Origin: Acetobacterium woodii | GTDB lineage: Bacteria; Bacillota; Clostridia; Eubacteriales; Eubacteriaceae | Direction of reading: 5' to 3' | Length of the DNA stretch: 32,743 nucleotides | Assembly: GCA_016213825.1 (NCBI GenBank) | Contig: JACQZP010000029.1 | Coordinates: 1-32,743 of the forward strand | Shown here: in pieces, positions 26,621-32,743 of the stretch | Layout: every line of letters starts with the position of its first letter | Numbering within the stretch: the stretch's first letter is position 1 | Notes under the pieces: model-generated | Told to the model about the DNA's origin: nothing | Database searches by the model: none | What the model saw: the letters and a program-made list of their open reading frames with translations, nothing else | Translations under genes and position numbers: made by a program

Positions 26621-28459
26621 TTAACCAACCTCTGGTGCCGCTGCAAACTGGCTCTCGTACATTTGCCGGTAAAAAGTTTCTTCGGCCAGAAGTCCTTCAT
26701 GCGTTCCTTTTTCGATAATGTCACCATCTTTCATTACCAAAATCATATCTGCTGTTTTGATGGTTGACAGGCGATGGGCAATAACGAAGCTGGTTTTGCC
26801 CTCCATAATCTGAGCCATAGCATTCTGGATTGCCAACTCAGTTCGGGTATCCACGCTGGAAGTCGCCTCATCCAGAATCAACAGAGTCGGATTAACCAGC
26901 ATCACCCGGGCAATGGTTAGAAGCTGCATTTCTCCCTGGGACAGACTGCCATCTTCACCGGCAATCACCGTGTCATATCCCTTTGGCAGGGTCCGAATAA
27001 AGTGATCGCATCGGGATGCCGTTGCCGCCGCCACAATCTCCTCGCGGGTGGCATCCATTTTGCCATAGGCGATGTTTTCGGCGATGGTACCATTAAACAA
27101 CCAGGTATCCTGTAATACCATCCCCACAATTTTTCGCAACTGACTTTTTGACAGCTCCCGAATGTCGGTATCGTCAATTAGAATGCGTCCGCCATTTAAT
27201 TCATAAAACCGCATCAGCAGATTAACCAAGGTGGTTTTTCCGGCGCCAGTTGGTCCAACAATGGCCACCATTTCATTGGGCTTCACCGACAAACTGACGC
27301 CATTCATCAGCATCTTCTCGGGAATATAACCAAACTGCACATTCTCAAAGGTCACCGCTCCCCGGGTTTTTGGTAACTCTTTCAATGAGGGACTATCTGG
27401 CAGTTCTTCTTCCTCATCCAATACATCTAACACCCGCTCCACCGATGCCATCGCAGCCTGGAAAGAATTGAGAAAATAGGACGACTGGGTAATGGGCTCA
27501 GAAATCTGATTGACATATTGCAAAAACGCCTGCACGATCCCAATGGTCATCGTATTGTTGACAACCAGAATTCCGCCGACAATCGCCGTCATTACGAAAC
27601 CCAACTGCGTCAGAAAGCGGATCACCGGATAAATAGCAAACATCACAAACTGGGCTTTTTTATTAGCTTCGTACTGCCGCTGGCTAATGGCTTTAATTGT
27701 TCCCTGCATCGCTTCCTGACGGTTAAAGGTTTTGATAATCAGATTTCCGGTAAACATCTCTTCGATTTGGCCGTTTAACTCCCCTAAAACCGACTGATTA
27801 TCCAAGGATACCTTGAAATTCTTGGCCGAAATCCATTTGGTAACCACCACACTGATGGACATGGACAACAAAATCAGAACCGTCAAAAAAGCATTGAGCG
27901 ATAGCATCACTGCGATGCTAACCACAATATTCACCGCACCGTTAATAAACTGGAGCAATCCCGTTTTCAGCACCTCGGCCACCCGATCCAGATCGTTGGT
28001 GGTTCTGCTTAACAAATCACCAGTCTGGTGGGAATCGTAATAGCGTAACGGCAACTTTGTTATTTTTTCACTGACTTTTTTGCGTAACGAAAGCACCAGC
28101 TTTTCACCGACGCTGGCCATGGTATACTCTTGCACAAACGAGAAACAGGCACTTAATAAATAGGCTGCCGCCAGTATGATCAGCGGTACTCCGATGATTT
28201 CCGCCAACTCGGCAAAGCCTCCGCCGGGGCCGTTTACCTGCAGGGTACCAATTAGAGCATCGATAGCCCATCCCATAATCAGCGGAGTCACGGCAAACAA
28301 GCCGATACTTAGCAGCGTAGACAGTGCAATCAATACCATAGCGACTTTCTGCTCTAAAAGTAGAGAAATCAGTCGTCTGATGGTTTTTTTGGTATTTTGG
28401 GGTGCATCCACCATTTCCGGGTTTATGCTCGATCGTTCTTGTGTATTTTTCTCATCCAT
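26621..28459 (-). CDS. ABC exporter half-transporter, catalytic-Glu subunit
   Basis: The 612-residue protein has a six-helix ABC_membrane domain and a C-terminal nucleotide-binding domain. Walker A is GPTGAGKTT, Walker B LILDEATSSVD keeps the catalytic Glu, and the switch is IAHRLS. The signature is LSQGEMQ instead of LSGGQ, so the composite ATP site it forms with the partner's Walker motifs is weakened. This is the TM288/BmrD-type half of a heterodimeric exporter. It begins 3 bp after the partner gene, with AAGGGAGGG upstream. Family substrates are drugs, lipids or peptides; none is indicated here. It extends about 60 residues (mostly polar) before the first helix. Confidence 0.95.
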   Translation of the reverse strand: MDEKNTQERSSINPEMVDAPQNTKKTIRRLISLLLEQKVAMVLIALSTLLSIGLFAVTPLIMGWAIDALIGTLQVNGPGGGFAELAEIIGVPLIILAAAYLLSACFSFVQEYTMASVGEKLVLSLRKKVSEKITKLPLRYYDSHQTGDLLSRTTNDLDRVAEVLKTGLLQFINGAVNIVVSIAVMLSLNAFLTVLILLSMSISVVVTKWISAKNFKVSLDNQSVLGELNGQIEEMFTGNLIIKTFNRQEAMQGTIKAISQRQYEANKKAQFVMFAIYPVIRFLTQLGFVMTAIVGGILVVNNTMTIGIVQAFLQYVNQISEPITQSSYFLNSFQAAMASVERVLDVLDEEEELPDSPSLKELPKTRGAVTFENVQFGYIPEKMLMNGVSLSVKPNEMVAIVGPTGAGKTTLVNLLMRFYELNGGRILIDDTDIRELSKSQLRKIVGMVLQDTWLFNGTIAENIAYGKMDATREEIVAAATASRCDHFIRTLPKGYDTVIAGEDGSLSQGEMQLLTIARVMLVNPTLLILDEATSSVDTRTELAIQNAMAQIMEGKTSFVIAHRLSTIKTADMILVMKDGDIIEKGTHEGLLAEETFYRQMYESQFAAAPEVG

Positions 28460-28462
28460 GAC

Positions 28463-30190
28463 TTAGCCCTCCCTTTTAGCCTGAGAATCTGCAATTTCCC
28501 GATAGAGACTACAGTTTTTCAGAAGTTCTTCGTGACGGCCGATTCCCGCAATTTTTCCGTTATCCAGCACAATGATCTGATCAGCATCCATAATGCTGCT
28601 GATGCGCTGGGCAACCACCACCAGACAGGCTTCTTTCATCGTCAGCTTCAGTTCACTTCTCAACGCCGCATCGGTTTGATAATCCAGTGCCGAAAAGCTG
28701 TCATCGAAAATATAAATGGGTGCTTTTTTAACCAAGGCCCGGGCAATACACAAGCGTTGCTTTTGTCCACCGGAGAAATTGCTGCCGCCCTGAGCAACCG
28801 GGCTCTGATATCCTGCTTCCAGCGTGGTAATAAAGGCCTCTGCCTGGGCAATTTTGGCTGCCTGCCGGAGTTCCAAATCGGTGGCGTCGGGTTTGCCGGT
28901 GCGCAGATTGTCAGCAATGGTGCCGCTGAACAAAAACGCCTTCTGGGGTACATAGCTGATGCACTCCCGTAGATCCTGCTGGGTCATCTTCTTGATGTCA
29001 TTTCCCGCTACAAAAATCTCACCTTCCTGAATGTCATAAAGGCGCAGCATCAATGCCACAATGGTACTTTTACCCGAACCGGTTCCCCCAATAATGGCAG
29101 TTGTTTTTCCAGCTTCACAACCGAAACTGATATTTCTCAGAACCGGCTCTTCCGCCCCCTGATAAGAAAAACTGACGTCATTAAAGGCGATTCGCTTGCT
29201 ACCCTTGACGCTTGGCGATACTACTGCTTCCGGATCGTCGGCTATTTCAGGCTCTGTATCCAATACCTCACTGATTCGTTCCAGACAGGCAATCATCCGA
29301 GGGACCATTACAATAACCATTGCCGACATCATCAAAAACATCAAGATAATCACGGTATATTGCATGACTGCCATAATGCTGCCAATCTGAGTAGTTGCCT
29401 GCAACACCATATACCCGCCAAACCACACCACCGCCACCATAGTAATCCCCATAATTGCCCACACCATCGGATTAAACATCGCAAAAATCCTATTGAGGTG
29501 AATCACATTGTCGGCATATGCCACAAAGGTATCATCCGAACGTTTCTGCTCATAGCTGGTGTTGTCAAATGCTCGGATTACCCGCACACCTACAACCGAT
29601 TCCCGAACAATCCGATTAACCCGATCGACCCGGTTTTGGATGGTTCGGGAAATCGGGCTTGCTTTTTTAAAAAGAACCAGAATCAGAATTAAAAAAACCA
29701 CCATCGCTACCAAAGGAATATAAACCAATTCCATGCTGACCATCCCGGTCATCACTACGGCTGCCACCGCAATCAGTGGCGTTGGCAGAATCAATTGAGT
29801 GATCATGATCATGGTCTGCTGAATAATGGTAACGTCCCCGGTGGCCCGGGTGATCATGGAGGCTGTTCCAAATTGATTAAACTCTTTGATGGAAAGAAAC
29901 TGGGTTTTATCAAAGATCAGCTCCCGCATGTGTTTGCCAGTTAGTGATGCCAGATCGGCACACAGATAACTGCTCCAAAGCGAAATGAGGGCAGTGATTC
30001 CGGCTGCTGCTAACATCTCCAGACCGATCCAAAGAATGGTGTCGATATCTTTTTCCATGATTCCCACGTTGATAATTTGCGCAACAAAGAATGGCACCAG
30101 TAAAATCCCGAATACCTGCATCAAGGTTACCAGGATAATGGTGCCAATCATCCCTTTTTTGCTTTTAAGAAATACTATTAGATGGTTCAT
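28463..30190 (-). CDS. ABC exporter half-transporter, degenerate-site subunit
   Basis: This 575-residue half-transporter (start at 30190, AAGGAG 7 nt upstream; an in-frame ATG at 30217 lacks a ribosome binding site) has six helices then a nucleotide-binding domain. Walker A is GGTGSGKST and the signature is canonical FSGGQKQR. Walker B reads YIFDDSFSALD, with Asp replacing the catalytic Glu, and the switch is VAQRIS, with Gln for His. These are the hallmark changes of the TM287/BmrC-type subunit, which holds the non-hydrolysing site. With the downstream gene it forms one consensus and one degenerate ATP site. It is the first gene after the SARP-like promoter at 30283-30315. Confidence 0.95.
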   Translation of the reverse strand: MNHLIVFLKSKKGMIGTIILVTLMQVFGILLVPFFVAQIINVGIMEKDIDTILWIGLEMLAAAGITALISLWSSYLCADLASLTGKHMRELIFDKTQFLSIKEFNQFGTASMITRATGDVTIIQQTMIMITQLILPTPLIAVAAVVMTGMVSMELVYIPLVAMVVFLILILVLFKKASPISRTIQNRVDRVNRIVRESVVGVRVIRAFDNTSYEQKRSDDTFVAYADNVIHLNRIFAMFNPMVWAIMGITMVAVVWFGGYMVLQATTQIGSIMAVMQYTVIILMFLMMSAMVIVMVPRMIACLERISEVLDTEPEIADDPEAVVSPSVKGSKRIAFNDVSFSYQGAEEPVLRNISFGCEAGKTTAIIGGTGSGKSTIVALMLRLYDIQEGEIFVAGNDIKKMTQQDLRECISYVPQKAFLFSGTIADNLRTGKPDATDLELRQAAKIAQAEAFITTLEAGYQSPVAQGGSNFSGGQKQRLCIARALVKKAPIYIFDDSFSALDYQTDAALRSELKLTMKEACLVVVAQRISSIMDADQIIVLDNGKIAGIGRHEELLKNCSLYREIADSQAKREG

Positions 30191-30282
30191 GTACAAACTC
30201 CTTCCTTTTTCACCCAAAGACCTTTAAGCTGTTTGATATCTTTTATCACCTTTTTTTTCAATAATAAACACCTTTGCTTGTT

Positions 30283-30315
30283 ATTATAGCTATTTAGTTT
30301 GAACCGAATTTGAAC
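30283..30315 (-). promoter_or_regulatory. SARP-like operator/promoter of the ABC exporter operon
   Basis: On the minus strand GTTCAAA (30315-30309), 4 nt, GTTCAAA (30304-30298), 9 nt, then a perfect TATAAT (30288-30283). The hexamer at the -35 position (AAATTC) is poor. Heptamers, spacer lengths and -10 match those at 20146-20178 exactly, while the spacer bases differ. The 5' leader before the ATG would be about 85 nt. Confidence 0.75.
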
Positions 30316-30351
30316 AAAGGCTTTAGTGGATCCTACCAAAAACCACAAAAA

Positions 30352-30386
30352 TCTGGTGAATTCAACTTTTTCGCGAATTCACCAGA
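30352..30386. repeat. 12-bp perfect hairpin upstream of the ABC promoter
   Basis: TCTGGTGAATTC (30352-30363) and GAATTCACCAGA (30375-30386) flank an 11-nt loop. The minus strand continues TTTTTG, terminator-like, but no minus-strand gene lies directly upstream. It is upstream of the TATAAT, so it is not in the ABC leader. It may insulate the operator region from read-through. Confidence 0.55.
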
Positions 30387-30607
30387 CTTTTGACAAAATC
30401 CATTTTATTTTATAGAATATTAATTATTTTATAAGTATCAGACTGATATGATTAAATTTTTTTAAAACTCCTTTTGAATCTCCCGAAGATTTATCTACTT
30501 CGGGTTTAACTGGATGAATCAGGGGATATCAGAATGAAATCATACTGCCTAAACAAGATGGCGTTAAACGATTTCGCACTAATCTATTTTATAAAGGATG
30601 TGAACCA

Positions 30608-31621
30608 ATGAGCAAAGTAAAAGAAACACGACTTCCTTACCTAAACAATACCTCTGCTATTTTCATCACCCTGACCATCAATCTTGGCATCTTATTAATA
30701 ACCGGATGGGGTCAGGCATTCGACTTTACATTTATTCTTGTTGATGCTGCCATCAGTGGTGTTCTGACTTCGGTGATCAACGTCTTGCTGGTTCGCCACT
30801 ATGTCAACATCGCCAAAAAAAATCGCAGCTTGCCAACAAACATTCCGATTAGTCGGTTTATGATGCGACTGCCAAAGAATACCTATCTCTTTGCAGGATT
30901 GTGTGCTCTTTTTTTCGGTCTCCTGACACCGCTTATTAACGGCTTCGTCTTCAACTACTATGGTTTTGAAACCCTTTCCTTTTCTCAGATGCTTGTTTTA
31001 AAGCTGATCTATTGCTACTTCCTCAGTGCCAAAATACTGGAGGTCGCTATTTTTCGCTTCGTCCAGCCGGATTTAACCGGTCAGATGCCTAATCAAGCCA
31101 CCACCGCTGCTCCTCCCAAACACTCGGCTCCACGCGTTTCTTCTTTTCAACAGTTGTTCAACAATTGGATGACCGACTTTGGATTAAATATGTTCCGCGG
31201 TCTGATCTTAGGCACCACCATCGTTACCAGTACCGACTATGTCCTGATTGCACCCACACTCCTTCGCAGCGTGGCTACAACCGGCCCCATCTCTGGTATC
31301 ATTGTTACCTTTATGACGGTCCCCGCTATTGCTGGTGAAATCATTTTTTCAGTTGGAGCCGGAAAAATCACGCCGTTGGCAAACTCAAATTCTTTAATCG
31401 CCTGGTTGCCAAAGAACCGGTGGCTACTGGCTTTTGCGCTCTGCCTGCCAATCATTATTCTGACCACCGCCGTCTATTTCGCGGTCCTGAGCTTTTTCGG
31501 ATTTCAGTCTCTGAATTTTTTCCAGTTTTTCTTTATCCGAACTGCTTATACGACCGTGCTGGTTAAGTCGGCACTGGTTCCTCTGATTATGTTTCGTTAC
31601 CGACAGCCTAATGCGGTTTAA
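30608..31621 (+). CDS. Internally duplicated integral membrane protein, unknown function
   Basis: I do not recognise the family. The 337-residue protein has about eight hydrophobic segments in two similar halves joined by a polar Pro/Ala-rich linker (about residues 160-178). The repeat is clearest where LPKNTYLFAGLCAL ... YYGFETLSFSQMLVLKLIY (first half) matches LPKNRWLLAFALCL ... FFGFQSLNFFQFFFIRTAY (second half), each ending FRFVQPD or FRYRQPN. Such duplication suggests a pseudo-symmetric transporter or channel. The ATG follows AAAGGA. A weak hairpin (30482-30504) lies upstream. It is divergent from the ABC exporter operon. No signal peptide. Confidence 0.85.
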   Translation: MSKVKETRLPYLNNTSAIFITLTINLGILLITGWGQAFDFTFILVDAAISGVLTSVINVLLVRHYVNIAKKNRSLPTNIPISRFMMRLPKNTYLFAGLCALFFGLLTPLINGFVFNYYGFETLSFSQMLVLKLIYCYFLSAKILEVAIFRFVQPDLTGQMPNQATTAAPPKHSAPRVSSFQQLFNNWMTDFGLNMFRGLILGTTIVTSTDYVLIAPTLLRSVATTGPISGIIVTFMTVPAIAGEIIFSVGAGKITPLANSNSLIAWLPKNRWLLAFALCLPIIILTTAVYFAVLSFFGFQSLNFFQFFFIRTAYTTVLVKSALVPLIMFRYRQPNAV

Positions 31622-31858
31622 GATGGGTTATGGTAAAAAGCAGTTTCAAACCCTGCGACTGAATGGATATTTTTTAGGAAAAGTCCTTTGCATCAACGGT
31701 TTCGCGTGTTTTTAATGTACAAAGTTTAAGTTAATTCCTAAAACAGCCTATTTAGAACTGACATCATCTTTGGAAGGTAACCGACCATAAAATCCACATA
31801 TTAAGCCAATTCAAATATTGCTGGTGGCTTGTTCGTTTCCATTGAACCGTCACTTCAG

Positions 31859-32269
31859 CTAAGAAATAATTTTTTTAATCGTTAACCTGTTTTCGTTATT
31901 CTCAAAAGCGTAGTTTACTGTATCCATGGTCTTTTTAATCATCAGTATGCCGAGTCCCCCAATTTCCCGTTCTTCAGCCGACAAGGTAATATCCGGCTCA
32001 GCATTATCAAGAGAATTAAATGGATTTCCCTGGTCAATAAACCGAATTTCCAACTGTGACGGTTCATCATGATGTTCCAACTCTATTGTCACTTTCCCAC
32101 CATTCGGCGTATAAGCATAACGAACAATATTCACATAGATTTCCTCGACAGCAAGACCAATTAGAAATATTATTTTCATACTAGCATCCAATACCTCCAA
32201 TTCGTCATCAATAAATTCAAGTACCTTCGACAAATTTTCTGTAGACGCATTAACGGTTAATTTTTTCAT
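31859..32269 (-). CDS. RsbW/SpoIIAB-like anti-sigma factor Ser/Thr kinase
   Basis: The 136-residue protein is a stand-alone HATPase_c_2 domain. It has the N-box LAVEEIYVNIVRYAY, the G1 region FIDQGNPFNSLDN, and the G2 GGLGILMIKKTMD. These match small anti-sigma or anti-anti-sigma kinases (RsbW, SpoIIAB, BtrW). The Asp of G1 is present, so ATP binding is likely. ATG follows AAGGAG by 7 nt. No sigma factor or STAS antagonist is visible in the window, so its partner is elsewhere. It lies about 90 bp after the end of the ChW-repeat gene on the same strand. Confidence 0.88.
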   Translation of the reverse strand: MKKLTVNASTENLSKVLEFIDDELEVLDASMKIIFLIGLAVEEIYVNIVRYAYTPNGGKVTIELEHHDEPSQLEIRFIDQGNPFNSLDNAEPDITLSAEEREIGGLGILMIKKTMDTVNYAFENNENRLTIKKIIS

Positions 32270-32355
32270 CTCTGTTCTCCTTTACTGTTGGTCAACAACT
32301 CCACTGAACTGTCCAGGTCACCTCACATCTTTTTTATTTCTGAGCGATGCTTAGA

Positions 32356-32743
32356 TCAGTTTTTAACCAGTCTGATCTCGATGGCCTCCAGCCGCAGACC
32401 CTGGCCCTCAGTTCCGGCACTTTCGCCATTGCTGGCCCAGGTGGCTTCCCAACCCTGGTTCTGAACATGGGTTCGGTATTCAACCGCATACCCCGGCATA
32501 TCGATCAATCTGATCTGGATGCCTTCCAGCCGTAGACCCTGGCCCTCGGTGCCGGCGGTGGTGCCACCGCTTGGCCAGGCGGTTTCCCAGCCCTGGTTCT
32601 GGATATGGGTGCGGTATTCAATCTTGGCACCAACGGGCAGATCATCGCCAATGAGATTGATTTGAATCCCTTCCAGACGCAGACTTTGGCCCTCGGTACC
32701 GGCGGGATTACCATCGGTTGCCCAGCTGGTTTCCCAGTCTTTA
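32356..32743 (-). CDS. C-terminus of a ChW-repeat (clostridial hydrophobic W) surface protein, partial
   Basis: The minus-strand frame enters at the right edge and stops at TGA 32356-32358. The 128 visible residues hold about 2.7 copies of a repeat of roughly 48 residues: YRTHIQNQGWETAW, then GGTTAGTEGQGLRLEGIQIR. This is the ChW repeat (PF07538), named for clostridia and carried by secreted cell-surface proteins, often beside hydrolase or binding domains. Copies differ at few positions (WETSW, WETAW, WEATW), suggesting recent duplication. The N-terminal domains and signal peptide lie outside the window. Antisense frames over this repeat are artefacts of its composition. Confidence 0.9.
   Translation of the reverse strand, partial: KDWETSWATDGNPAGTEGQSLRLEGIQINLIGDDLPVGAKIEYRTHIQNQGWETAWPSGGTTAGTEGQGLRLEGIQIRLIDMPGYAVEYRTHVQNQGWEATWASNGESAGTEGQGLRLEAIEIRLVKN

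Noticed and set aside
28397-28972. 191-residue plus-strand ORF antisense to the ABC operon
   Set aside because: It lies across the junction of two well-supported ABC genes on the other strand and shows no domain; it is a shadow of their codon use.
30316-30390. Attenuator in the ABC operon leader
   Set aside because: The hairpin with minus-strand T-run lies upstream of the TATAAT at 30283-30288, so it would not be in the ABC transcript.
31672-31743. TTTTAGGAA / TTCCTAAAA inverted repeat after the duplicated membrane protein
   Set aside because: The arms are 54 nt apart, AT-rich and without a T-run; chance is likely, so I did not call a terminator.
32347-32714. ORFs on both strands at the right edge (rich in Pro/Ala or Ser/Leu)
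   Set aside because: They are other frames of the ChW repeat; only the minus-strand frame ending at 32356 gives the conserved W/GTEGQ/RLEGI pattern.
1-32743. CRISPR array, tRNA or rRNA genes, prophage integrase
   Set aside because: No regularly spaced repeats, no cloverleaf with CCA end, no rRNA-like conserved stretches and no integrase motif were seen on either strand.

Overview
The window looks like chromosomal DNA of a low-GC anaerobic Firmicute of class Clostridia. I infer this from ChW (clostridial hydrophobic, conserved Trp) repeats at the right edge, strong AGGAGG-type ribosome binding sites with frequent GTG/TTG starts, a receiver-BTAD response regulator and a YhgE-like exporter partner. 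An Acetobacterium-like acetogen would fit, but the sequence alone does not prove genus.

Left edge (1-1752) is decayed: the tail of a LysR-like gene, a truncated IS3-type OrfA, an internally deleted IS256-type transposase and a frameshifted membrane-protein tail. Next (1753-4046) a TetR-type repressor is divergent from a two-gene unit (TMEM175-like membrane protein plus DUF4097-like beta-solenoid protein), with a 23-bp palindrome between them. Two minus-strand metabolic genes follow (TIM-barrel sugar-phosphate isomerase/epimerase-like protein, short-chain dehydrogenase).

From 6188 to 12815, an MMPL/RND exporter, a secreted YhgE-like partner and an OLD/RecF-like ATPase form a tight minus-strand operon, divergent from an OmpR-type two-component system that may control it. 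An HSL-family esterase and a GNAT acetyltransferase follow.

The centre (14933-30386) is the most interesting part. It holds two giant paralogous signalling proteins (1690 and 1644 aa) sharing a Ser/Thr-kinase, AAA-ATPase, helical-repeat and GAF plan but ending in different outputs. One has an intact kinase and a diguanylate cyclase (GGDEF, I-site intact). The other has a degenerate pseudokinase and a LytS-type histidine kinase. The latter lies directly downstream of a response regulator with a SARP-like winged helix and BTAD domain, then comes a heterodimeric ABC exporter operon. Upstream of both the kinase-GGDEF gene and the ABC operon is the same element: two direct GTTCAAA heptamers with a 4-nt spacer (11-nt period), then exactly 9 nt, then a perfect TATAAT. 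This is the classic SARP operator/promoter geometry, and I propose that the BTAD regulator drives both. The predicted circuit is: GAF/AAA sensing, LytS-type kinase, BTAD regulator, induction of an ABC exporter and of a kinase/c-di-GMP signalling protein.

The right edge has an internally duplicated membrane protein of unknown function, an RsbW-like anti-sigma kinase and the C-terminus of a ChW-repeat surface protein. I saw no tRNA, rRNA or CRISPR array.
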